Shown: positions 23,159 through 35,465, counted from the stretch's first letter. The stretch is 64,000 bases of DNA from Girardinichthys multiradiatus (GCF_021462225.1 NC_061806.1:31369644-31433643); one strand, 5' to 3'. Numbers and translations: made by a program. Notes: a model not told the origin generated them from the sequence alone.

Positions 23159-23640
23159 AAAAAAAAAAAAAGAAATTCAATTGATTGTACACTGTTAATC
23201 ATTAAAAAGTTACTAGAAGATTCAGAACCATACTGTTTAGATCTGACATTTGACCGGCCTCAGACCATGTGTCTGGGTTTGTTTTTCTTAATTCTGAAAG
23301 ACTTTCTGAATTACAGAACATTATGAGCAAAGCTTGCATGATATTAAAAATATTTTCTGATCAAATCCAGGTACTGCATCTCCCTTTTACAGTATAAAAA
23401 CTGGCTACTTTTTAAATACAATTCTGTGAGTTTAAGTGTAATTATAATTTTTTGTGCTGTGTCACTGTGTTGGTCCTATGATGAACTGGCTTTATAGAAA
23501 TTAGATGGATAGTTGTCATGTTAAAATATTGTATGTGGCTATCCTTTATTGTATTTAAATGCTATATATTAGAAATATTTAAGCGGATGTCTCCCAGTTC
23601 TCTTGTTTATTTTGCCCTGTTAATGTAGTGCAGCTGTTTT
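23159..23640. other. non-coding stretch between foldback and solo arm
   Basis: Starts with an A-run at 23158-23171; otherwise AT-rich with nothing recognised. Confidence 0.45.
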
Positions 23641-23832
23641 AGCTTTGGCTCTCTCTCTTTCTTGTTTCTTTTTTTTTTTACTTTTTGTTTCCGTCTCCAA
23701 GTCCATTGCAAGTGAAATAATCCCAAAACAGCTTCTAATAAAGTATTTTTTTTATATATCAAGTGGAGCCGTTAGCCGTAATGCTCCACTTGTGAAAGTA
23801 AATCTGTTGGGCTTCTTGAACCATACATTGCC
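23641..23832. repeat. solo copy of the foldback right arm
   Basis: Follows 22960-23110 in the same orientation: 'gaaataatcccaaaacagct' against 'gaaataatccctaagcagtt', then 'aatgctccacttgtgaaagt' in both, then a Gly-type 'ttgggctt' block. It lacks the last 50 bp of the arm and has no inverted partner nearby. Confidence 0.8.
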
Positions 23833-24082
23833 CCACTCATTGGTGCAAAGAATCATATATGAATAGGAAGGAAATTATCAAGTGATGTACACATCAATGG
23901 TACTTGAAATTTACTTTTCATAACTGTATCAATAGTATAGTGAAATAAATTAAATAAACGTTTACTGGCCATATTATTTGGACTTTAACAACAAGATACT
24001 TACAGTATTTACAAGCCTTATGTACAAATCACACTCATTCATCTGAGAAAATAGAGTCAATAGTAAATTTTATTATTCATTC

Positions 24083-24220
24083 TTTTGTACTGCCTATTCC
24101 ATAGTGGGTCACAGGGGAGCTGGTGCCTCCAGCAGTCTATGGGTGAACAGGCAGGGTATACCCTGGACAGGTCACCAATCCATCGCAGGGCAACACAGAG
24201 ACAACCATATGGTCAGTATC
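24083..24220 (+). repeat. dispersed repeat family R1, 5' part
   Basis: Shares 'gtgggtcacaggggagctgg', 'cagggtata(c)ccctggacagg', 'tcaccaatccatcgcagggc' and 'aacacagagacaa' with the copies at 47440 and 50781. This is a very common fish interspersed repeat; it looks like a LINE 3' region read antisense, but I cannot fix its parent. Confidence 0.8.
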
Positions 24221-24754
24221 CATATGCCTAATCTGGACAGACACATTGACCATTAAAAAGAAAGCTCCTCATGTTGTATTTATAAACCTCAACTAATTTT
24301 TTGCTAAGCTGACATTTAACTAACCTTCCAAGAATTGGGTCACTGCTATAAGTGATGTCATATGACTCTTCAGACATTCAGATTGTGCTCTATGTCAATT
24401 CTTATGACGCTAATTTCCTCCTTAGTGGATTTAAGTCTATCAACTGGGGCAAACTGATAAACTTTTAAATGTAATACATAGAAAGCAACAGCAGGGCACC
24501 ATTGAGGCTCATATCGGCCTGCTTAAAAATTTGTTTATAAGCCAAATAATGCATAAACTTGAAAAAGTAAACAAAAACTTGGATATTATTTTTAGTCATT
24601 ACACACAGTGATGTATTTTAGGTCTTAAATTCTGTTTTATTTTGACTATGCCATACAGGTAATGAAAAGAATAAAATGAATGATAGAAAAAAAAAACATG
24701 TACACAGAAATATTATGTTAACTCCATCTTACGAGATATACAATCATTGAGCAG

Positions 24755-25010
24755 ACTGCTGAGTTGACAGTTGTTTAGCAGGCTGTTATTGACAACCTCC
24801 ACAAGGAGGGTAAACCACAAAAGGTCATTGCTAAAGACACTGGCTGAAGGAAGCTGGATTGGACAAGGAGAATGTGGTCAAAAAAGGTGAACAAGGAAAT
24901 GCAAGATATATTTTCCAGCGGGACTTTCCAGCAGGCACTTGCTTATGATGCCAGAAAAGCCAAAGCTTGGTTTAATGACCATGTTAAAACTACCCACAAG
25001 AGACAGTTGA
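24755..25010 (+). pseudogene. Tc1/mariner transposase relic with internal deletion
   Basis: Plus-strand codons read DNLHKEGKPQKVIAKDTG (start of a Tc1-like transposase after its first helix) and, about 80 bp later, a degraded IFSSGTFQQALAYDARKAK and AWFNDHV, which corresponds to the region around the second catalytic Asp and its following helix in a related family. So N-terminal and late-catalytic parts are fused by a large internal deletion. No inverted repeats were found. Identification is by remembered family similarity. Confidence 0.6.
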
Positions 25011-25079
25011 AATATTGTATATCACTGCCTAATGAATCCATAAAAAAACTCCCTCTTTTTTAAACCAGCCAGCCATTTT

Positions 25080-25345
25080 TTACTTTCAGGGTCGGGGGGG
25101 TATACGTTGGACAGATTACCCGTTTAACATGACAACAAAGAGACACAAAACCAAGCAAATACACACACACACACATGCATGCTAATCAATGTTTTTGGAC
25201 TGTGGGAGAACGCCAGAATACCTGGAGAGAACACACACCTGCACAGGAAAAACATGCAAACTCCATGCAGAAAGGAACAGACCTGAGTTCAAACCCAGGC
25301 TTTTCTCACTACAAGGTAACAGTGCAGATCATTGTTCCACTACGC
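25080..25345 (+). repeat. dispersed repeat family R1, 3' part
   Basis: Contains the later blocks of R1: 'tttttggactgtgggagaac', 'agaata/cctggagagaacac', 'aacatgcaaactccatgcag', 'aacccagg' and a final 'aacagtgc'. A short (AC) run lies at 25159-25176. It may be the same insertion as 24083-24220 split by the Tc1 relic, but no junction proof exists. Confidence 0.75.
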
Positions 25346-26295
25346 AGCTTACTTTTTGGATTGAATTTCAGAAACAAGTAAATCTTTTATAATGTTCTGA
25401 TTTACTGAGATACACCTGTATTTTAGTCTACTATACAGATCTAAATCAAAACTGGTTTGATTGTTTCAGTAACTTCTTTAAAGCATGTTTTATCACATTT
25501 TACAGTATGAAACATGCACTTTAAATGAATTTGATTGATTGATTAGTTTTGTAAACATGTGTATAGTTAAGTCTGCAAGTGGCCAGAACAAAAACACAAT
25601 GTAAAAATTATATTATTTCCTCGTGTTTTATATTATATTTCTTAAATATTTATATTTAAATACCACAAATTAAAAGCTTAGAAAATCATAAGAAAAAATA
25701 GGCAAAGGAAATGAACTTTCTCCATGGGATGACTGCTCTCAGCCATAAGGTAAAGAACTGATTAAACTTTGTACAACACGCCCAGAACCCACTGGAGGAA
25801 CTATTTATCCCATCTGGCCTGGGGATATTATGGGCTGGATGGTGGCACTGAGCATGGCTCTCCAAAGTCAAGCTTCACTAAGTCATCAGTCAAGTTCTGA
25901 TTCTTATACCAAAAAAATTCTCAACTACAAAAAGTAGCATTTCTGTTACTAGTAAAAAAATGTTTATTGCACGTTTTGTCATAAACTCCCAACCAAAGGG
26001 GGTATCTATTGGGCTCATTTCCAGTAATCTACATGGTTTACCCTTCTTTTGTCATTTCCTCGTTCACTTTTCTCAGTCTTTATGTGCACTCCGCTCAATG
26101 TGTTGCCATAGTCTGGTACATGGACAGGATATGAAAGAAAAAAATGGACCAAGGCTCAAGGTAAAACTGACCTTTAAATTCAGGAGAACTATTGATCAAG
26201 AGGATTTTAAAAGATTACAGTAATGTTTGACTTTTGTCTTCTTAGCAGAGTAAAAAAAGCATTCAGCAAAGAAAGGAAAGGTTATTGTTTTTAGT
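25346..26295. other. non-coding stretch, nothing recognised
   Basis: AT-rich, without supported gene or repeat. Confidence 0.45.
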
Positions 26296-26400
26296 AATGT
26301 AACTGTGCTGCTGCCTTCTTGGACAGGTCTCTCTTGTAAAAGAGATATTTTATCTCAGTGGGATTCATCTGGTTAAATAAAGGCCAAACAAATAAATAAA
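26296..26400 (+). repeat. LINE 3' tip relic
   Basis: Ends 'tctcagtgggattcatctgg', 'ttaaataaaggccaaa' and an (AAAT)n-like tail, which is the usual 3' end of a widespread fish non-LTR family (CR1/L2 group as I recall). Only about 100 bp is recognisable. Confidence 0.6.
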
Positions 26401-27559
26401 TATTATGGGCACAAGAAAAATGGCGAACACTGAGCTTGTTTATTCAAACAAAAGATGTTCTCCAGGAAAAACACCACCACTGCTTTCAAATCAATACGTC
26501 ACTAACTTGTAAAATTACTTAAAACCGATCTAATTTAATAAAGCAGCAAATATAATGAAACAACCCTCTCCTTCCACATCCATAAATGAATAATGCATCT
26601 TCTTAGTAGTATCAGTTCTTCTCATTAGTCAAGCAGGATTTTGATTTTGCTGTGGGTCACAGGACAGTCTCTTTCAGCCACATCTCCTGCAAGCTTCTAA
26701 AGAAGCAACGACAGCATACAATATGTTTCACATGACAGATTATACAGGATTGTATTACAAAGTCATTCCTTGGGTAAAAGGTTTTTTTCAGATGAAGGTA
26801 CCATCATCATGCTCTGCTTCAGCAGGTCAGAAGTAAACGGAGTATGCTTGGATACATATTTCATGGTCGTCATCCAGCTTTTAGGTGCTGTTATTTGGCT
26901 TTATGATTTGTGGCAATGCTATTCTCAGTTTCACTGCATTGCAGCTATTCAAAGACTGAAATCAGTCCAAACTCTAGCCTATCCTCTTGCTGTATGTGCT
27001 ATCTGTTAGGTCAGTGTAATTCACCTTCACTCGTCTGCCAGTTGTAATAGTAATTTTCTTGCATTGGTTGTCTTTTATAAATGCAAATCACACAAAACTG
27101 TTTTAATTCTATTTTTGTGGAGAAAATAAGCAAAATGTAAAGTTGACAAAGGTTTTGGTATTTTAACCCAGGATCTTTAAGCATTAAAAGAGAAGTCAAA
27201 AGATCACAGATTTAAATACGGCACTTTTTAGTATTAATGCTTAAAGGTTCAATCAGACGCTTAAGCTGTTTAGACTTTTACCTACAGTTCAGCGCTACAC
27301 AGCGATAATGGCAAAAACAAGCCACCTCGGAGAAAATTCCTTTCTCTCTGTTGAACACTGTGAACCCCTCCCAGCCAGGGTAGCCAGCTACTCTGCAGGA
27401 AACAAATAAGCAAACTAATCCATCATAACCTGCCTTCGGTCATCTTATATAAATTAAAAAAAGAAACAAACTTGTACATAGTGCTCCTTGTCCTTATTTA
27501 TTTAAGAGTTCTTACACATTGTGGTTGATGTTTGGATTGATGTTGATATACGATGTAAG
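26401..27559. other. non-coding stretch, nothing recognised
   Basis: No supported gene. The 79-codon plus ORF at 26770-27009 has no motif. Confidence 0.45.
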
Positions 27560-27635
27560 TGACGGGAGACGCAGTCAAAATCTTTGTTTGTCCACTGAAG
27601 CTTGGCCAATAAAGTTCACTCTGATTCTGATTAAG
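27560..27635 (+). repeat. L2 LINE 3' tip
   Basis: Ends 'cttggccaataaagttcact' followed by 'ctgattctgatt'. The L2 copy at 60920-62539 ends 'cttggcaataaagctgattc' and the same TGATTC hexamer, so both are 3' tips of related LINEs. Confidence 0.75.
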
Positions 27636-27845
27636 TGGTTTAAAAGCAAAAAACAGTGCTCACAGAGACCTTTATACCCGTAACAAACCATTAATGTAAA
27701 TGGTGAACTTAAATAATAGAATAGCATAGCAGACAGCTGAAACAAATGGTTATTTACTATAATAAAAATAAACCCAAACACACAGTGAAGCTAAAAGAGT
27801 TGACTTAGTTAGCACGTACTCTGAAAGGTGCACACATGAACTGAC

Positions 27846-28200
<355 letters not shown>

Positions 28201-30263
28201 GTTGTGCCAGCCCAACAAAATGTTTTTTGTTTTGTATATTTTACTTTTTTTTATTTCCAGGGTGATCCATTACTCACCCTTGTCTCAAGAAATGACAAGT
28301 AGACAAGACTAAGGTCTGTCAGATATTTCTGATTTTAAGTGTTTCACTGCATGCCATGTACTGTGAAGCAATCTGCGGCCTGGTCTGATGAAATACTAAG
28401 TCATGTTGTGTGTTATAACACAATCAGACCATTTCATACTGTGTAGTTTGACAGAATGGGCAGAATGGTAATATTCATCTGACTGTACCACTTCTCATCT
28501 GTGTTTATTGTGGCTAGGGAATGTTTTAGCCAATATATCTCATATACCACAATGACGATGCTGAGGACCTTTTATAATGCCAACTTAGCAAAAAAAACCT
28601 AGGCTTTATAAGTCTTACAACATCATTCACAAAGAAAACTAGCTCTCCTTAACCCAATGAAAGATTTTGGCTTTGAACCTAGAGCCCTCATCTGCGCTCT
28701 CAGAAAACAAGGATAGACAACCCATGTGTCTACACAAAGCTCTACAGTAATGTTTGACTTGAAGCAGGCTTTAGCAGTAGAAGCTACAGGGTTAAAGTAT
28801 TATGCTTGTTGCAAAGATAGGAGTCCTGGCCATTTTAATAGCTGTGATAGATATTAACAAGTAGCAAAAAAAAAGGTAATCGTAATTTCTTAGATATTGA
28901 AAATATATAACCCAACCTAATGTATTTTATCTTAAGAAGTAGTAGGTACCCTCTCCACGGTAACTAACTGTTGTACTGTCTGATGGGTGATGTTACTTTG
29001 CATGATTTCCATTGCTGTTTGGGATTTTAGCTTTTGGTGTTTTATGCACTACAGCATCAAGTGAAAAGTTTCAGAGCAGACTATGGGTGCCACTCATCTT
29101 GGTCATTCAGCTGCATTCAAGAGGTTGCTATGGAGTCACTTTAAACCAAAAACCCTGGAGATTACTTGTATGTGTACATTCTGCTACTGTAAACAGTCCA
29201 CTCTGTTATCCAAAGGGTGAACATCAGCAGCAAAAAGCAGTGATGTAGTGGTTCTGTATAGATCAGCAAAAAGGCCTTCCAGCTGGCAGTTCATTCAGCT
29301 GGGCTGCCATGTTAGAGGTTGATCATGTAGCTTCTCCTCCCTAACAAAAAATTGGTTTTCTATAGATTATTGAAGGTTAGCCTTAGCTTTACAGAAAACT
29401 AAACCTAACAAACAAATAAACAATATACCTCACTAAAACAACATACATATCCTTTACTGGAGCAAATGGAGCCACTGCCAGTGTTGCACAGGCATCCTTA
29501 AATATTATTAATTTGATAAGAAACTAATGGTTGTTCTTTCCCAAGATATTAAACTTAAAGTAGTAATTTAAAGTCATCCTAGCTTTTTATCAAAATTGTT
29601 ACAATGCCTCACTGCTGTATGTAGTATTGTCAGCAAGGCAGAAACTCGAAACAGTTATTTATTTTTTTTAAGATTTTGTGGGAAAGGCCATGTTGTGTTT
29701 TAGATGGGAAAGAGGGAGTGTGAAAAGGAAGGAAGACATGTAGCAAAGATCTTGAGGTCAGGAATCAAAAAACTGTTAAGGAATACCCTCCGTGTATTGG
29801 ACACCCCCTTCACCCGCTATACCACCCCATGCAAAACAAGTAAAATAAATTTTAAAAAAAAATTTTTAAACCTGTTTTGGGGTCATCCATTCTGGGGGAT
29901 AGACCGGCTGGGCTGCGTAGCTCATATAAACTAAATGAGATGATAAAAAAATGAGATCACAGAAAAAGTAATGTACTGTCACAGTAGAAAACTGAATATA
30001 ACACTCTTTATCCCCCCCCACACACACAAAACACATCAAAATTGACATACATACTTCGTAGACGTGACAGGATCTTTCACTAAATGCACTTCCATTTCTT
30101 CATGTTTTAACTGATGTTAAGCATTATTTTAGATACCTCAATCTACATTGCGAGAAAATTAGTGTAAAAGTTGCATTAGTGCATTTGTTTTATTTATTAG
30201 TTGGGAAAATGATTGTGGTAAAAAAATAAAATAAAATCTTCCATCTTCGGCACAATGATGCAT
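28201..30263. other. 2.1 kb of non-coding DNA
   Basis: No supported gene, element boundary or known repeat. Small A- and C-runs occur at 29850 and 30012. Confidence 0.45.
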
Positions 30264-30277
30264 TGGTACAGGGTTGT

Positions 30278-31045
30278 TCGTTCGTTCGTTCGTCGTCTTC
30301 CGCTTATCCAGGACCGGGTCGCGGGGGCAGCAGACTCAGCAGAGACGCCCAGACGTCCCTCTCTCCAGACACCTCCTCCAGCTCCTCCAGGGGGAGCCCA
30401 AGGCGTTCCCAGGCCAGCCGAGAGACATAGTCCCTCCAGCGTGTCCTGGGCCATCCCCTGGGCCTCCTCCCGGTGGGACGTGCCTGGAACACCTCCCGAG
30501 GAAGGCGTCCAGGAGGCATCCGGTATAGATGCCCGAGCCACCTCAACTGGCTCCTCTCAATGTGGAGGAGCAGCGGCTCTACTCCGAGCTCCTCCCGGAT
30601 GGCCGAGCTCCTCACCCTATCTCTAAGGGAGTGCCCGGCCACCCTACGGAGGAAGCTCATTTCAGCCGCTTGTATCCGTGATCTCGTTCTTTCGGTCATG
30701 ACCCAAAGTTCATGGCCATAGGTGAGGGTAGGAACGTAGACCGACCAGTAAATTGAGAGCTTTGCTTTTCGGCTCAGCTCTCTCTTCACCACAATGGACC
30801 GGCACAGCGCCCCCATTACTGTGGCAGCTGCACCAATCCGTCTGTCGATCTCCCGCTCCATTCTTCCCTCACTCGTGAACAAGACCCCGAGATACTTAAA
30901 CTCCTCCACTTGAGGCAGGAACTCCCCTCCAACCTGAAGAGGACAAGCCACCCTTTTCCGGTCGAGTACCATGGCCTCGGACTTGGAGGAGCTGATCCTC
31001 ATCCCAGCCGCTTCACACTCGGCTGCGAACCGCCACAGCGCATGC
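30278..31045 (-). mobile_element. RTE-like LINE, 5'-truncated, with 14-bp target duplication
   Basis: The duplication TGGTACAGGGTTGT is present at 30264-30277 and 31046-31059, exactly bounding a 768-bp minus-strand insert. It ends (minus strand) with 'ctggataagcggaagacgac' and a GAAC/ACGA short repeat tail, the style of RTE-clade elements, which terminate in short tandem repeats without poly(A). A perfect long duplication and an open coding frame to the truncation point indicate a fairly recent insertion. Confidence 0.93.
30304..31043 (-). pseudogene. C-terminal part of an RTE-like reverse transcriptase ORF, truncated but open
   Basis: The frame is open from the 5' truncation (FAAECEAAG at the start) to its natural stop after PPRPGPG at 30304. 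It includes MRISSSKSEAMVLDRKRVAC, EEFKYLGVLFTSEGRMERE, YVPTLTYGHELWVMTERTRS, FLRRVAGHSLRDRVRSS and RWLGHLYRMPPGRLPRE. These are the thumb and C-terminal motifs of fish RTE-type LINE proteins following the RT core. The YXDD catalytic core, endonuclease and start codon lie in the missing 5' part. The protein is therefore inactive even though no stop interrupts this piece. Two other copies occur in the window (35466-40099 and 53700-53998). Confidence 0.92.
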
Positions 31046-31059
31046 TGGTACAGGGTTGT

Positions 31060-31855
31060 GATTATGTTTATTCAGTCCTATTCAGGACTTGTGCAAATGT
31101 GATCTTTTTTCCAACCACTCTCTCTCCAGTTTACTTGCACCCACGAAGGCAGGACGTTTAGAGGCCAGAAGTTGAATCCCAGTGTCCAATTTACCACCAC
31201 AACAATGCAGTGTAAACAAGACCCAAAATGGCTGCCCGTCAGTGCATCTGAGCTATCCTCTGATAATTAGGTATAATTTTACATGTCTGTGAGCAAGCTG
31301 CCTGGCCAAATGATTGGTGCCATCTCATTTCTATGTTTAAGCCAAGATGCATGCACTGAGGCATCTAGGTAAAAAAGGTCATTATGAAAAAAAACACACT
31401 TCACGGACATATTTTTTTATCTTTCAGAGAAATAAAGGTCCATTATGAACTGGTGAAGGATAAAAGCAGGACTCATGGATCTACAGTTCTGTAAATGGAC
31501 TAAGGACAAAGATAAGCTATTTCCCCCTTAGTGCTTCTTACTTATAAATTAAGTTGAGGACAGAAACGATCACTAACATTCAGGGGAAGAATGTAAAAAG
31601 GAAGGTGTTAAAAGATGAAGAGGAAGAAAAATAAGATGTAAAGAAAAATGTCCAAGCAGTAATTATCATTGACTTCCCTCAGAGTTAGAGAGAAAGTGTC
31701 AGCAAGAACAAAAAAATGTTTTTTTGGTTTTTTTTTTGCTCTGTCACAGTCGGGAGAAGAAATTGAAAAATGTTAAGTGCATGCTTTTATCAAGTAGTTC
31801 ATCAATCATCTTTGATGGACTATAGGCTTGTGAGAAATCTGCGACAGAGGTGCAT
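31060..31855. other. non-coding stretch, nothing recognised
   Basis: AT-rich with A- and T-runs near 31710-31738; no supported gene. Confidence 0.45.
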
Positions 31856-32807
31856 CTGTCATAATGGGGTTTTGAGGTGGACCAAAGTGCAGACAAGAGC
31901 TGGGCAGCACCATGTTGTAAGAAGTCTTCAGTCTTTATTCCAGAGGTTTTAACAAAAACGTAGCAAACATCACTGCAGGTACTAACAAGAGTCAAGACCA
32001 AATCTTACATAAGTGCTCTATGCAGGAACGTAGCGCAACAGAATCAGGGGTAGTAATGGAAGGAACCAGCAAAGGACAGTGAAACAAAACCAACTAATAT
32101 ACAGAGGGAGACAAAGGCAGGTAATCAAAGGAACTAAGAACAGGTGTGACAACGAGGCAAGGAGACAGAAATACAAATACAAATACAAAAACTGAGCATG
32201 GGCGAAGTGACAAACAATAGAGAAACACAGACCAAGAAACCCATAAACAAAGATAAATAATCAAATGAAGCATTAGAAAACTAGAATAACCATGAACTAA
32301 AGTAAATAGAGAAACGAGGGAACATGGGAACACCAACAACAACCTAAGAACAAACAAAGAGCCCATAAAGAGAACCTGATTACGAAAGTAAACAAACCTA
32401 ACCACACTGACTGAATTGACAGGAAAGGAAACAGAATGAGAGAATCAGAATATGTACAAACCAAAAATAAACAATAACTAAAGCTAACCTATAAGGAAGA
32501 GCTGGAAAGAGAACAAATACCTAACCATAAATAAATACAGAGATACTAAATGAGGAACTAAACTGAATAATCCAAGGAAGACAAGAACTATAATAATAAT
32601 AATAATAATAATATCACAAAGAAAGCAACTACTAAGAAGCTAAAACGAGAGGAAAGAAACACAACACACACTAGGAGGCGGTAAAGGGAACAAACTAACG
32701 GGGCAAAAGGAATTAAACAGACTGCAATACCCAAACTAGAAACACCTGGACGAAAAGTAAACAATACAAAACCACAAACAAAAGTCCAAAATGTCACACC
32801 CTGACAG
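31856..32807. mobile_element. A-rich, T-poor repeat block, candidate transposable element
   Basis: The plus strand from about 32040 to 32807 is strikingly rich in A and poor in T (many gaacaaa, aactaa, acaaac words), unlike its neighbours. The block starts ctgtcataatggggttttg and the reverse complement of its end starts ctgtcagggtgtgacatttt; the shared CTGTCA plus loosely similar inner parts could be eroded inverted ends. An AAT trinucleotide run sits at 32587-32611. Similar blocks occur dispersed in fish genomes as I recall, but I cannot name a family, and no coding motif is present. Confidence 0.4.
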
Positions 32808-33273
32808 CATCAATATATGTCCAGTACAATGTACAAAAAATTATTTAAACAAAGAAAGAAGGGAAACAGGGATTGGGCTTTAGGTAAACGCAAAGCAAAA
32901 CACACAGAGAGCAAAAATTCCACTGCACCAGTTAAACATAATTACATTATGGAAGACTTCGTTTGTTAAATGAAATGCTCAGCTCTATTAAAGTGCCCTT
33001 GAGCAGTACTTTGCCAGGCTTCTTCTAGGTTTTTGTAAACAGTTTCCTCTGAGATTTTTCTCTGTTTTACAAACTTTTATAAAAGTAATAATCACATCAT
33101 TTCTTTTAAAGAACTAACTTTAAACATTTTCATGGCCCTTTCTCAAAAATGTCATTTTTATTTAGCAGCACTGTCTAAATCCCCAAACAGGATTAAAAAG
33201 CAAAAACTTACATACAGCTGACAGGGTGACTGAAAAAAACAGTGTAAAGCTCTATTTTCTTTTTTTTCATTTT
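32808..33273. other. non-coding stretch, nothing recognised
   Basis: AT-rich, no supported feature. Confidence 0.45.
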
Positions 33274-33280
33274 ACTGAAT

Positions 33281-33670
33281 TCTCTTAAACCTCCAATCGG
33301 TCGTGGCAGATGGCTGCTCACACTGAGCCTGGTTCTGCTGGAGGTTTCTTCCTGTTAAAAGGAAGTTTTTCCTCTCCACTGCTACATGCATGTTCAGTAT
33401 GAGGGATTGCTGCAAAGTCAACGCCAGTCACTGTCCACTGTCTCTACATGCTCATCTGGGAGGACGGGAATGCTGCAAGTCACTGACTGGATGCAATCTG
33501 CTGGGTTTCCTTAGACAGAAAAACTTTTTTTTCCAATTTGAATAAATAACTGAATCTGACTGCATTGTTCAATGATTAGGATTATTTAGAATGTATGTAA
33601 CTGACGTTTGTGAAGTGCCTTGAGACGACATGTGTTGTGAATTGGCGCTATATAAATAAACTTGAAATGA
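33281..33670 (+). mobile_element. L2/CR1-like LINE 3' UTR copy, strongly 5'-truncated
   Basis: About 390 bp closely follow 39410-39806, the 3' UTR of the larger LINE: 'ggtcgtggcagatggctgct', 'ggttctgctggaggtttctt', 'gtcactgactggatgcaatc', 'ggcgctatataaataaact'. A candidate 7-bp duplication ACTGAAT flanks it at 33274-33280 and 33671-33677. It carries no coding sequence. Confidence 0.9.
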
Positions 33671-33677
33671 ACTGAAT

Positions 33678-34249
33678 CTGGGTATTTTTGTTATGATTAA
33701 TTTGATATCTTCTGTAAATATTTATGGACTCTTTAGTTTTGTTTTATACTTCTTATTTGTCCTATACCTATTGTGCCTAGCATTTTTGGAGGACACTGAA
33801 TGACTTCCTTGTACAAATTTTTTAAATAAACCTGAGTATTTGGGAAAATGGAAGACAAAAGCAAAAGTAACAGGCTTAAAATAGCATGTAGAACAGATGA
33901 GCGGTTTCTGAAAGGGATGTATTTAGGAAGTAAAGGAAAAAATCTACAACAGATCTTCGACAGTACCTGAGATGGACTTTGGTGGTGCAAAAACACAATT
34001 TAATTCATCTCACTTTGTGTTGTCTTATAATTTTTTGTGGGTGCAACAAAAGTAGTCTAAAAACAAAAACATTCTTTGTAACAGAGTGATGATTACAAAG
34101 GGACAAATGGCTCTTCTAAGCACAGCCACAACAAAAGTGGACTCCTGCCACTTTAAAATGACTCCTATCTCCACAATGCCATAGGAGTTAATGTAAACAT
34201 TTTGTTTAAAAATCCTTAGACACGAACACAGCTGAATTAGATGGCTATT
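33678..34249. other. non-coding stretch, nothing recognised
   Basis: No supported gene or repeat; may include eroded piggyBac sequence at its right edge. Confidence 0.4.
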
Positions 34250-34920
34250 TACATAAAAGCCAACAGTTATTTGAAACGGTTGCAGTTACAGTGACTATTT
34301 CACTTGAAATGCATTCTTCAAAAACTAACATTGGTTTTGCATAGATTTTTGGACAGATTTTTATCCCATATTTGCCTGGCTTACTTTGCATGTATTGGCG
34401 GAAGGTGCATTTTCCATGTAAAGGGACAAAATGTTAATCAACTTTCACCTCTGGCCCTGGGTTGAACATCAATGGTAGAAGTTTAATCCATCTCACCCAA
34501 ACATCCCGGATGAGAGCAAGCTTGTCAGATTTGATTCGAGTGTCTCTGTTGTCAAATCTGAGGGTTCTTAAGATCAATTGTAAGGTCTGAATTGACATTG
34601 TTTCTCTTAATATTTCTGCCAGACAATGTGTCCAAGAGGCTTTTAGTGGCCTCATTGCTGGATCTGTACACTCCAGTAAGAAGAAGAATACCAATATAGG
34701 AATCCAGGTATTCCTCATCAAAATCAATGTTTTTGTCGCCGTGGACTTTTCATCCTTTGAGGTTTATCATTGCGTTTATAGCCTTTTTCAGTGACAATGG
34801 CATAAAAAATCAAAACATTTCTTGAATCGCTTATTCTTGTCTCAGCGAATCTTGAGACCCCAGGGGTCATTTTGATCACATTTGCAACAGCTGCCCTATT
34901 GTGTACGTCTCAATTTTCCT
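34250..34920 (-). pseudogene. piggyBac-type transposase relic
   Basis: Minus-strand codons read, from right to left, KMTPGVSRFAETRISD (about 34870) and then LLECTDPAM (around 34660), RETMSIQTLQLILRTLRFDN (about 34600), RDTRIKSDKLALIRDVW, LPLMFNPGPEVKVD (about 34440), a stop, and then HGKCTFRQYMQSKPGKYGIK. The order 'TGVYRS-like / MS...RFDNRDTR / DKL..IRDVW / YNPG..VTVDE / RG.C.FRQY.PSKP.KYGIK' is diagnostic of the piggyBac DDE domain; the Asp in EVKVD corresponds to the first catalytic Asp. Several frameshifts and stops break it and no TTAA-flanked termini were located. In the family the enzyme moves DNA precisely at TTAA. Confidence 0.85.
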
Positions 34921-35465
34921 TGTTGCATGGAGATGTAAATTATTCAAGTGAAAAACTCTAAACTCAATTTTATTTGCATATCAAATAGAAAAAGTAAAAA
35001 AAGAAGCCCATAAGAAGGACTTGGGGGTGGGAAAAAAGTTGGCTATCAGTGGGCTGATGACTAACAGTGTTAGTGAGGTAAAATTGTTTCAGTTTGTGCA
35101 AAAGTTATTATTTTCTAATAATTTATATTAATGGAGTCGAAACTGACCCCAACTTAACAAGGTTCATAATTTTTACCAGAGTATTTTAAAATTAATTGAA
35201 GTTAGATGTTTTGATTTTATTTTGTTAATACAGAGGTTCCTGACAAAATCAAAAAACCTTGATGCAATAAACAAAATGAATGTCGTGAAAGTAAGATCTT
35301 GAGAGACCAGGGACAAGACCTAAGAGGTGCATGATCCTTCAATCCAGCTGTTTCAGATTTTGCCAAGTTACAGCCACAAAATTCAATTTAATGAAATAAA
35401 TTTTATAAGAAAGCCAGACACAAAGTCAACCATTATTGTGGAAGGGAATTAAAGGAAAATTATTT
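34921..35465. other. non-coding stretch, nothing recognised
   Basis: AT-rich; could contain the N-terminal part of the piggyBac relic beyond recognition. Confidence 0.4.

Noticed and set aside
32094..32405. 103-codon minus-strand hydrophobic ORF
   Set aside because: Arises from the A-rich, T-poor repeat block read antisense.
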